Origin: Seminavis robusta
Lineage: Eukaryota; Bacillariophyta; Bacillariophyceae; Naviculales; Naviculaceae
NCBI GenBank assembly: GCA_903772945.1
Contig: CAICTM010000327.1
Location: 1-64,000, forward strand
Direction of reading: 5' to 3'
Length of the DNA stretch: 64,000 bases
In this document: positions 55,801 to 64,000 of the stretch, one piece after another
Numbering within the stretch: position 1 is the stretch's first letter
How the letters are laid out: every line of letters begins with the position of its first letter
Made by a program: the position numbers and the translations under genes
The notes under the pieces: model-generated
The model's database searches: none
What the model was told of the DNA's origin: nothing
The model's input: only the letters and a program-made list of their open reading frames with translations

Positions 55801-57624
55801 AAAGTTGATTTCACCCAACAAGCAGGCGGTATGCAATGCGGTTCGTCCCGTTCGGAGTTGCGTCGTAAAGACTAGCGGCAAGTTGGTGTCCATGACGTAA
55901 TGCGCCAGTTTGGTCCGTGCTTCATTCCCTCGTTCGGCCAGTGTCCGATTCTTGGCGACGGTATGTGGCAATAGGAATTCCAAATGAGGTGTCATGGTCG
56001 CCATGGTCATGAGGGGTGGTGGTGTGCCATCGGCATCCAAAGAACTAGTTGTTGTGGTTGTCGTCGTCAAGGGCGATTCTTCCAACAAGGATTGCAATTT
56101 TTCGACTTCATTGGATTGACAGGCAGAAACGACGCGACTACGCCACGACAAGATTGCCTTTTCTCGTTTCTTGGCAGCTGCTTCGGCCGCTTTGGCCGCG
56201 GCTTCTTTGCGTGCCTTTTCTTTCTTTCGATTTTTCTTTTCTCGTCGTTTGGCAGCTTTTCGAGCCCGTTCTTCGGCTTCCATGGCATCTTCAATGGCGA
56301 CCTGTTCAAGTGATTCCCATTCGACGGGAGCAATCCCGGATCGTCCCGTGATGGGTGTGGCACCACTGGCATTGGCAATGAGAGACGCGGCCGTTGTGCC
56401 TTTGGGGATGTTGTTGTTTTTGGACGTTTTCTTGTCATGTTGTTGTTGTTGCAATTGAATTTCATTCATGTCATCGAGTGGTGGCAAACTATCATCGTCG
56501 TCGTCATCATCATCCGAGTAGGCGTATCGATGAGCATTGAGCGCGTCTAAATCTCCCGTGGCAGCGGCAATGGCAGGATCGGGCCAGACGACTCCATTCT
56601 TGTCGTCGTCTCCAAACGTAAACAAATGATTGCTATTGGAAGAAGACGAGATAGAAGACGTCTCTCCATTTTTCTTGGCTTTTGCAGCTCGTTTCTTGGC
56701 GGCTGTGGACTTTCCAAGTTTTTCCGTGTCCATGGACATGCCCATGATTTCTACAAACATGGACATGAGTGCTTTCATTTCGGCTTCACTGCAGGGGAGT
56801 GACTCCTTTCCAGTAGCCGTTTTGTTGTTGTTATTGTTGACATTGTTTGCTGCGGCATTGATATTGTTCATGAGTGTATTGGCGTTGGTGGCGGCGGCGG
56901 CGAGTGGATTTCCCAAGAGACTGCTGGTGGCGGCTTTGGTACTCGCAGCAGCAGCGGCTGCCGCAGCGGCTGTGCGAGGATCGAGAGGACTTCCTGCCAT
57001 GGACATGCCCGTGCCGACGTTAATGTTCATGTTGGTTCCGAATCCACTGGTCGGAAAAGGCGCCGTATTGCTGTTGCAGACATTCCGCGCGGCTGCACTA
57101 GTGAGTGCCGACAAGTCTCCTGCTTTGGCCAGAGCGGCCAAATCCAAATTGCCAAAGGAGACCGAATGAGGCGCCGATGAACTGCTGGAAGACGAAGGGT
57201 TGCCACTCAAATTCATATTCATGCTCATGTTCATATTGACTCCCAGACTGGAGAGAGGAGTCACTAATCCACCCGGTCCTCGATGAGAAGAACTACCAGC
57301 GGCATAATTGGGATTCATCCAATGCAGCGATTCCATGGCACCACCGGCACTCGTCGTGTGTGCGGCAATTCCGTTGGGACCCAATGTGATCTGGACACTC
57401 TCGCCTCCACTCCCAGCGGCGGCGGCGGCGGCTGCCGCGGCGGCTTCGGCTGCTTGTTGCAGGTAATTGGCAGCCGCCTCGGGAGACATCATGTTGGCCG
57501 TATTCGAGGCTGTCGAACGCCACACTTTGCGCTTCTTCCCGTGCACAATCGTCTCTTCGTACGAGGCACTCGTACGGCTGCCAACGCCTCCTGACTTTTT
57601 CTTGGCAGCGCTGCTGCTGCTCAT
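52853..57624 (-). CDS. Ankyrin-repeat, UBA-domain and PAM2-like protein of low complexity
   Basis: Two exons, 57624-55586 and 55373-52853 (intron 212 bp), 1519 residues. Exon 1 begins with Ala-, Asn- and Met-rich low complexity, has a charged RRERKKR-like coiled stretch (about residues 440-500), and ends in ankyrin repeats (GRTALHTACLLGEINFVDHA and GFAPIHYAVLSGSKPVLETI); intron 1 interrupts the last repeat, which ends with SPRELAETLSHG in exon 2. A poly-Lys tract precedes a UBA domain at about 845-885 (DPLVEALLGMGFTDDQISAA). Then come Pro- and Glu/Arg/Lys-rich segments, a long Gln/Ala tract, and near 1276-1286 ATAREFVPTHF, which fits the core of PAM2 (A-x-E-F-x-P), the motif that binds the MLLE domain of poly(A)-binding protein. 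A role in mRNA-protein granules or ubiquitin-linked mRNA control is inferred. The long Gln and Ala tracts are encoded by mixed codons. Confidence 0.75.
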
Positions 57625-58819
57625 CTTTCTTTTTGATGATCAATCAGTCAATCGACAGTCAAGATAGATAGATGATGATGATGATGATGGAGTTCTCGAA
57701 ACAAATCTCAAAGCCAAGAGAAACCTGGAGCTACTACACTCTTAGACAGCTCCAGACTTCTCTAAATGTCTGTCTCCCCGACTCGGTATACCACTCGCTA
57801 GTTGTTGTTGTGTTCGGATGATGAGAGGTCTTTTCTCACGGCATAGATAGATGTCAATTGAGTTAGTTGAGTTTGTTCTGTGATGATGATGATGACAGCC
57901 AGAGACAACACAACCACGTGTTTGCCCAGGTCTCTCGATCGCTCGAGGTGCCTGGAGATCTGATGACTGCTGTCTGTTTTGTTGCTCTCGGGAAGCGCGC
58001 GTACTAGTATAGTAACCGTACGTGCAGACTTTGGGTCAAGGTTACCATAAACTGCGGGAGTTTGGGCCATGCCACCGGTACCGTACCAGCGGTAGAGGGG
58101 GCTACCAAAAGCAATGGTACGGTATGCAGAGGAGGAGGGCAGGATGCAATCAACCTGAGCCGAGCGAACAACCGAGTGAGCACAGCAACAGCAACAGCAA
58201 AACCAAAGAAGGAGAGAATGGCAAGTGAGGGGGGCGGAGAGGATCAAACGAGGAAGACTAGCGGAAGAGATCAAGAGCGCCTGGGTCATCCCAACGCTTG
58301 GAGAGCTTGTGAGCGATTGGGTTGAGTGGTGCTTGGATTGTCAATATCCTACATGTAGTATTTTACCTTGCTGGATGATTTTGGGATACAGTAATCTCAT
58401 TATAAACACGGTAGATAGCCTTGGCCCAGTTGCTTGGTGGAAGAACTGATCCAGCGGACCAAGCCCGCACCGTGCCTTCACTGCAGTCAAGTTGTGACAA
58501 TACGGTATGGTTAATAACTGGCTGCAAAACCATGGACATCACACTACTTTATTGATTGCTATTCATCTGTCTTGGATATTCATTACCAACTAGGACCAGT
58601 TTGAAGATAGATGGATGGAATAGTCCTTGACTCCTTTTAAAAATTAATGAAGGCCATCTTATTGATCCTAACCTCAGCCTCAACACTGCTTGATGCAGAA
58701 TAAAGACAGCAAGTAAGGTTTGGCCATGCGCCTTTGCAAAACTTGCTCAAAAGCCTCAAAACTTCCACCGTACCGTACAGTACTGTACTTGACTTCAAAA
58801 CTGCACATACAGCAGATTC
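57625..58819. other. Intergenic region
   Basis: A GAT microsatellite lies near 57672-57688. Around 58070-58110 there are ACCGGTACCGTACC words. No gene is supported. Confidence 0.4.
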
Positions 58820-60877
58820 TTACGCAGCGTATAACACCAAGCCAACAAGAGCAACAAGGAAGGAGCTCTCGCTTTGCAGAGAAGAAGTGCTAGCACCACT
58901 TTGCTTAGCGGCATCTGATCCACCTTCTGAAGCTGCTTCATCAGAGCCTCCGTCCGAACCTTCTGTATCTCCGTCTGAGTCTACATCTGAATCACCATCC
59001 GAGTCTCCCTCAGATGATTGCAAGTTGGATCCCCCACTCACGTCTTCTACTAGTGTACCAAATCCAAGTGCCTCGCAGTTATCATAGAGAGGTGATCCCT
59101 CCTCGCCACTTCCTGAAAACCCACATTCGGCAACCCACGCGAATTCACCATCAGGGTCGTTGACTGGGTGTGTAAGAGCCTTGAAGAAATTCACACAGAA
59201 TCTCGTTCCCCATTCTGGGGTGATTGACTCTAACGTTTTTGCATCACACTCAATCACAGTGCCACAGGCTTCCAATGAGGCCCCGGCCCCGGCACTCTCA
59301 GCATCAATACTGGCTGTGCGTCGCTGCTCCGACACAGAACGGCTGACACCAATAGTGCATTGTGTATAGCTGCGCATAGCTTCCATATAGTTGTTTCCCT
59401 CATCGCACTGGGTTGGGGCTCTATATCCTGCTGCCAAGTCAGTGCCCTCCCAGCAAAACAAGAAACCATTGTCATCCACTCCCACATTGCCTTGATTGGG
59501 AGCATACGCCAAGGATTGACAAAAGGTCTTGCCACAGGCTGCGATTCCTTCATTGGTGACTCGTTCCAGTTCTCGGGCGGTGGAATCGTCACCGAAAGCA
59601 TAGTCCAAATCTCCTCCACACTGGGTGCTAGCCGCAATAAAGTCGGGTCCATAGGAACACTGCTCATCCAAAGCGAGAATCGCAAAAGGAGGCTGTTCGG
59701 TAGATTGTGTCTCTCCGGATGCCATGGGGAGATCCGCATCAATTTCACAATCACTATTAGCACCGCCAATGGGAATGCCGCACAAGCGCTCCCATTCCAA
59801 ATAGGCCAATTCTTGGATGGTTCTAGAGGTGTCGGTTGCATTAATGTCTGCAAATTCATCCGGTCCAAAGAAGTAGTCTCCATTGGGACCGAGGGGTCGA
59901 ATGAACAACGGGTCAATTTTGTCGCATTGCACGACCTTGGCTCGGAGTCCGCCTTGAGCGCCCCATCCCGGAAAGTAAGATCCCTGGATTCCGCCAAATT
60001 CGTCATTGCCAGGTTCCGTATAGTCCGAGGGCGCAAACGCCCAAACAATGTTGGCGCGATGTTGATCAGGCGAATCCTTCCAGGTTTGGATGAATTCCGC
60101 AAACTGAGCGAGTGTGTCGGGCTGCAACTTGAAAATGGCCATGGCTTGAGGCCAAGCAAGGGCGCTGTTGACAAGTGCATCATCGCAAGTCTTGGAGACG
60201 GTATTGCTGGCATCAATGCCGACTTCACAAAGCGCTTTGCTGGCCTCACTTCCAAGGGAGCAGCCTCCAAACATGACAAATGGGCTTCCATCGGCAACGT
60301 GTTGCTGCATTCTGGCGCCTCCCAGTTCACACAAGTCCATGACTCTCTGCATGTCCGCAATGGGATACCTGTAGGTGTATTGTTCCGTGCCATTAACCTG
60401 TCTAGGGACGGTCTGATTAAAGTCCTCGATAAAGGGAGGAGGCGGCAAGGATTGCATAGAAAAGTAGCAGAGTTCCTGGCCGACACCCGGCCCTTCCTCC
60501 AACCCAGGTAGCAATCCAGCGGCATAGGCAGCTACAATGTCGGGCATGGTATACGTAGTTCCAGTGCCTGGTTCGGTATAAGCCACACGAGCAACGCCAG
60601 CCGGATTGACAAAGGCATTGCGGGTCAAAGGTTCGTAGCCTTGTCCGCCATTGTCGGGTCCAGTGTTGGGAATCAACTCGGGAAGACGATAGTCTTCCTC
60701 TCCATCCTGCAAATGGCGATGACGTTGCTTACCAAAGACTTGTGGATGCGAGGGACTGGCTCGACGAGCCAAGGCTTGCAGAATCGAACCGCTCAGAGGC
60801 TGAGAACTGCCATCAAACATGGGACAAGCCCAACAGGGCAAGGGAGATAGCAAGAGCAACGCAAACGCAAACTTCAT
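58820..60877 (-). CDS. Large secreted, probably GPI-anchored protein of unknown function
   Basis: I use the ATG at 60877, which opens with a signal peptide (MKFAFALLLLSPLPCWACP); the ORF runs 43 codons further upstream with no leader quality. The intronless product is 685 residues. The mature part is Cys-containing throughout, with N-glycosylation sequons (NQT, NGT, NAT), a region FVMFGGCSLGSEASKALC and many Trp/Tyr/Gly-rich loops, which suggests a folded extracellular domain I do not recognise. The C-terminus has an acidic Ser/Asp repeat (EGDSDGDSDVDSDGDTEG) and then a hydrophobic end (FLVALVGLVLYAA) after Ser-rich residues, typical of a GPI addition signal. An acidic Ser-rich stalk like this is also seen in silica-associated and wall proteins, but no such role can be claimed. 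Long antisense ORFs across this gene are shadows. Confidence 0.78.
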   Translation of the reverse strand: MKFAFALLLLSPLPCWACPMFDGSSQPLSGSILQALARRASPSHPQVFGKQRHRHLQDGEEDYRLPELIPNTGPDNGGQGYEPLTRNAFVNPAGVARVAYTEPGTGTTYTMPDIVAAYAAGLLPGLEEGPGVGQELCYFSMQSLPPPPFIEDFNQTVPRQVNGTEQYTYRYPIADMQRVMDLCELGGARMQQHVADGSPFVMFGGCSLGSEASKALCEVGIDASNTVSKTCDDALVNSALAWPQAMAIFKLQPDTLAQFAEFIQTWKDSPDQHRANIVWAFAPSDYTEPGNDEFGGIQGSYFPGWGAQGGLRAKVVQCDKIDPLFIRPLGPNGDYFFGPDEFADINATDTSRTIQELAYLEWERLCGIPIGGANSDCEIDADLPMASGETQSTEQPPFAILALDEQCSYGPDFIAASTQCGGDLDYAFGDDSTARELERVTNEGIAACGKTFCQSLAYAPNQGNVGVDDNGFLFCWEGTDLAAGYRAPTQCDEGNNYMEAMRSYTQCTIGVSRSVSEQRRTASIDAESAGAGASLEACGTVIECDAKTLESITPEWGTRFCVNFFKALTHPVNDPDGEFAWVAECGFSGSGEEGSPLYDNCEALGFGTLVEDVSGGSNLQSSEGDSDGDSDVDSDGDTEGSDGGSDEAASEGGSDAAKQSGASTSSLQSESSFLVALVGLVLYAA

Positions 60878-61180
60878 GGTTTTGGATATATATGATGTGA
60901 TGGGCTGGCTATCTACGTGGTACCGGTACCGTCTCAGAGTGTACGCGGACGTTGGATGCACCCACGAAAATGTTCCTTTATTAGTTAGAAGGCAGGACAA
61001 GGACAAGTACAGTGATCTTATTTGGCGAGTGCCGGTACCGGTACGACCGTGCGTCGCACGATATTATCGTTCCAGTGGGGGATGGGCAAATCTTGCTATA
61101 GCGCTGTAGTGTTCTCAACAGGAGTGACTCAGAATGTCAGAAAAAGGATAAAATGAAGCTTTTAGCGGGAAGCAAGATTT

Positions 61181-61300
61181 AATTAGATTAGATTGTATTG
61201 GATTAAATTGAATTGGATTCCAAATATTACTGTTATCTGTATAGTAAACTGGAATTCAATGCAATCCAATTCAATTCAATCCAATCCAATCTAATCCAAT
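61181..61300. repeat. Imperfect inverted repeat (possible MITE-like hairpin)
   Basis: The left arm (about 61181-61222, ATT-rich with TTGGATT and TTGAATTGGATT words) faces a right arm (about 61250-61300, AATCCAATTCAATTCAATCC). The loop is about 27 bp. The arms are built from a short ATTGGATT-type word, so the structure may have grown by slippage. No clear target duplication was found. Confidence 0.55.
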
Positions 61301-61399
61301 ACAAAATTGCAGCCTAAAACAAATATTCTCTTTTTCACAGACATTTTTACAAAAACGCTATCAAATACAATGCAGGGTACCGTGCGTCGTTCAAACCCT

Positions 61400-61529
61400 G
61401 CTTTGGATCTTTTGGGGAATTGTGACTTGCCATTGACGTGGCGGTGTTCGGGTGTGGGTACCGTAGGTCTCTCAACCCCCGCTTTGGATCTTTGGGGAAT
61501 TGTGACTTGCCATTGACGTGGCGGTGTTC
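61400..61529. repeat. 81-bp tandem duplication
   Basis: The word starting GCTTTGGATCTTT, running on through TGTGACTTGCCATTGACGTG, occurs at 61400 and 61481. One copy has one T more. Between the copies lies a GGGTACCGTAGG spacer. Confidence 0.7.
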
Positions 61530-61888
61530 ACACCTTTGTGGGTACCGCCTACATGACATTGTACATGTAGCTAGCTAGCTAGATGCTTTTGTCTAGACTT
61601 TAACCCTCCTCCTTCTCCCCTCTGTTGCCCTTTCCACTAATCACTTTGCATAGGTGGGCAGAGATGAGAAGCTTGCTTCAGGGAAGAGCCTACAATGAGG
61701 GGTCCTCAAGGACAGGCTCCAGCGCTGACTGAGGGGAACCATCCCAAAGCCGCGTCTGTAAATGCGTCATTGGTTTGGAACCGGCTTGGGCCCGGGGGAG
61801 CTCCAAAATTCTATGCACTCTCCACTATAAACTACTTGTTTTCAGCTATACATTGTTCGTGATCACCTTGTCCATGATGCATACATGG

Positions 61889-63967
61889 TCAGGCAAATGG
61901 AACTGGAAAATGCTCAGGATCATCCTGGTCGTTGAGCCGATTTGCACCCGCTCTAGGAATGATTTGTTCCAAAGTTGTGTTGTACATAGTAGCATATGAT
62001 CCTACAGCAGTCACACAATCCCGAAACATTTGTTTCAGACTATCTCCAAACAAGGAGACAACCGGCATTTCGATTGCAGTTTCGTGTGATATGTCATTTT
62101 CTTCTGCATAAATCACTGCAATTTATCAGCAAGCCACGACATGACATGAGGACAGCATCATACGAACTCACAAGAGGGCAGAATCATGCCATGAATCACG
62201 TGCTTACCTGCCACGACTGTCCAAAACACAAACTCATTCCACTGGGTGTCATCATCGGTTGTCATCAATGCAAAGGCATCCATATTGCTGTTGTTGTAGA
62301 AGTATGGACGTGAAAATGAATACCCCCTTGCCGTTGTAGGTTCATGGTAGTCTGCCTGCAAAGAAACTCGAGATCCCGCAACGAGATCGACATCACCACT
62401 TGAAAGGGATGAATATGCACCATTGGCATTGCCTTGAAGATTGATGAACTCTACCCTCATACTGTCCCCACCAAAAATTGCAGTTGCAACAGCATTACAA
62501 AACTGAACATCAAGACCAACCCAACCGCCTTCATCCTGCGCCGCAAACCCCAGGCGAGGATGCACCCCACAGCGAAGCATTCCTCTCTCCATTACAGAGT
62601 GTAAGGTCATGCCAGGGATTGGATCACGTCCCAGAACATCCAATTCTCTAAAGGTATGGGCATACAAGAGACCAGAATTGCTGTTGTTTCCATAAATGGC
62701 ATTGAGACCTTGGCGAGGAACAAAAGGTCCAAGATTCCTCCGGTAGACATCACCATAATTCCCAACCTTTCTCACAACAGAAGTCATGATAGATGCCATT
62801 TCAGTGTTGTTGGGAAGATAGAGAGCAATATCATCAGCGTTCCCGTTTGAGATGTTGAAAGCCTCAGCCGTGAAAAGGGTACCTATAATCAGATCCACAA
62901 GATTGGACCACCCTGGATCATCATCTCGAGTCATCAGGCCAGCATGGCTCCGTGCAAAGAACTTTGTGCCAACCCTGTACGGTCCCTCGTATCCCATTTC
63001 CCGAACGGAAGCCTCAACTAACGTAAGTGAATTGGTAAATATGACATTACAAAGATTTGCCGTCAACTTTGAGGCTATGTCATGGTGTACACTGTGTACC
63101 GCTTCTATAGGCACGAGTGGACTTCCAGGCAGAAGTTCCCACATGAGGCTCTCCGATACGGATCCTGATCCGTTAGAATGGAAGCTCCAACCAGGTGAGA
63201 GGAAGTTTGATAAGAGCAAACGCAAAATAGGGAGAGGAGAGAACCTACCAAAAAAGGCACAAATCTTCAAATCCCGACACAAGCCATACAGAGTATCAAG
63301 CTTCTCGGCGCAGTCGACGAAGGTTGGGACGCCAGCAAAGACCCCACCCCCGTAGAACACCACTCTCGAGAAAGCAAAAGGGGTTTTGCTCTCTCGATGA
63401 AACACATCCCTTCCCATGTTATGAGTAGTTACATCTGTTATCACGTCGACAGTGTGGTTTGCGAGCAAGGTAAACAAGTTTCCCCACGACGCTCGTTCTG
63501 CAACCATTTCAACTTTGTCCGGAGTGCCAAACACGGCAACTGACAACGCTTTGCACTGACAAAACCCAAAAAGAGGCCAATGTAAGGAAATGAGAGAATA
63601 TAAAGTATGTCCATACTGCTGGTTCGTTCAAAGCGGCTCGGTTACGTACAGAGTCATGACTCAATCCGTCCGATAAGTCCCTGTTCCAACCGTATATTGC
63701 AGGATAAACTCCGCAGCGAACGAATCCCCGATCACGGATAATGGCCAGAGTTGAGGGGCTTGTATTTGTAACTCCAGGGGGGCTGGTATCGGAACCTTCG
63801 TGGTTCTGATATGTCCCTGTCGTGGCCAAAACTATAACCACCACCACCACCACAATGACGGCAACGAAGATGGAGACATATATCGCCCCTGCTCTCAAAC
63901 TTGCCCGTTTGTTGTTGTTATTGTTGTTGTCGCCGCCATCCTTTGTGGACACCTTTTCGTCCGGCAT
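61889..63967 (-). CDS. Membrane-anchored protein with two SBP-family-3 solute-binding domains
   Basis: Four exons: 63967-63650, 63555-63249, 63164-62208 and 62115-61889 (introns 94, 84 and 92 bp); 602 residues from the Met at 63967. The frame stays open upstream to the window edge, so the true start may lie outside. A basic Asn-rich start precedes one helix (about residues 27-50, IYVSIFVAVIVVVVVVIVLA), giving a type II layout with the rest outside the cell or in the lumen. Two tandem domains follow, each opening alike: GFVRCGVYPAIYGW (then DSCKALSVAVFG) and MLRCGVHPRLGF (then VQFCNAVATAIFG). This matches the start of bacterial amino-acid-type periplasmic binding proteins (SBP_bac_3), also found in ionotropic glutamate receptors. 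No channel or transporter part is present. The 84-bp intron 2 is a multiple of three with no stop, so retaining it would add 28 residues. It probably binds amino acids or similar small solutes; signalling or scavenging is inferred. Confidence 0.8.
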
Positions 63968-64000
63968 CACCACAGCATCGGCTTGCACCGTTCCAGATTC

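Larger units (their letters stand above)
60878..61888. other. Convergent/intergenic region with repeats
   Basis: GGTACCGGTACC words occur near 60918-60931 and 61030-61043. It also holds the inverted and tandem repeats listed separately. No gene is supported. Confidence 0.4.

Noticed and set aside
59254-60525. Long ORFs of 423 (minus, other frame) and 383 (plus) residues
   Set aside because: Both overlap the GPI-like gene, whose frame has a signal peptide, Cys pattern and GPI end. The others show none of these.

Overview
The window looks like nuclear DNA of a photosynthetic stramenopile, most likely a pennate diatom. This is inferred from several things together: compact GT-AG introns of about 70 to 210 bp, two proteins whose leader sequences end in a signal peptide followed by Phe (the plastid presequence style of diatoms), copia- and gypsy-type LTR fossils, secreted and GPI-like proteins of no recognised family, and many short palindromic words built from GGTACC, ACCGGT and GCTAGC. 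I could not run a search, so the genus is open.

Layout. 1-1450: fossil of a Ty3/gypsy-like element, cut by the window edge. 1783-5582: two plus-strand cell-surface genes, one GPI-like and one Pro/Gly-rich single-pass membrane protein with a repeated WxPIGGGIYL motif. 6228-7700: minus-strand secreted protein gene that changes frame three times. 8238-10334: CTNNBL1, a spliceosome (Prp19 complex) component. 10571-10948: decayed ankyrin-repeat gene tail. 11516-12835: RBR-type E3 ligase, divergent from a plastid LON-domain protein at 13610-15237. 15238-18119: no recognisable gene. 18120-18713: a Ser/Arg-rich protein with a relative at 26570-27139. 20070-20430: a dense array of the word ATGTCG in both orientations. 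21043-23673: six-exon membrane sulfatase. 24769-25986: EGF-like membrane protein. 27535-31561: a hAT DNA transposon with terminal inverted repeats and an 8-bp target duplication, coding region decayed. 32593-34038: Golgi-type sulfotransferase. 34712-36149: copia-type fossil pieces. 36576-37117: thioredoxin. 37465-38498 and 38761-39603: proteasome beta-3 and a plastid-type TPMT-like methyltransferase sharing a 262-bp promoter region. 40698-42128: RAE1/GLE2. 43306-46496: PH-START protein with an added membrane segment and a 2-oxoacid-dehydrogenase-acyltransferase-like tail. 46983-47582: a second copia-type fossil. 48399-52269: kinesin-5. 52853-57624: ankyrin/UBA/PAM2-like protein. 58820-60877: large secreted GPI-like protein. 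61889-63967: membrane-anchored protein with two solute-binding (SBP family 3) domains, whose 5' end may lie outside the window.

There is no operon-like grouping. The host genes are a mix of housekeeping functions (splicing, mRNA export, proteasome, mitotic motor, redox) and surface or secretory functions (sulfatase, sulfotransferase, EGF-like, GPI-like, SBP-type). Exon structures given below were worked out by joining GT-AG sites so that reading frame and family similarity both continue; all summed lengths are multiples of three. They remain predictions without transcript data.

The observations I rate most worth following are the PH-START-acyltransferase-like fusion, the proteasome beta-3 gene with a secretory-type leader, the ATGTCG array, two microexons (23 and 24 nt) in conserved cores, the repeated WxPIGGGIYL motif, and the 96-bp tandem copies that trail the sulfatase stop codon.
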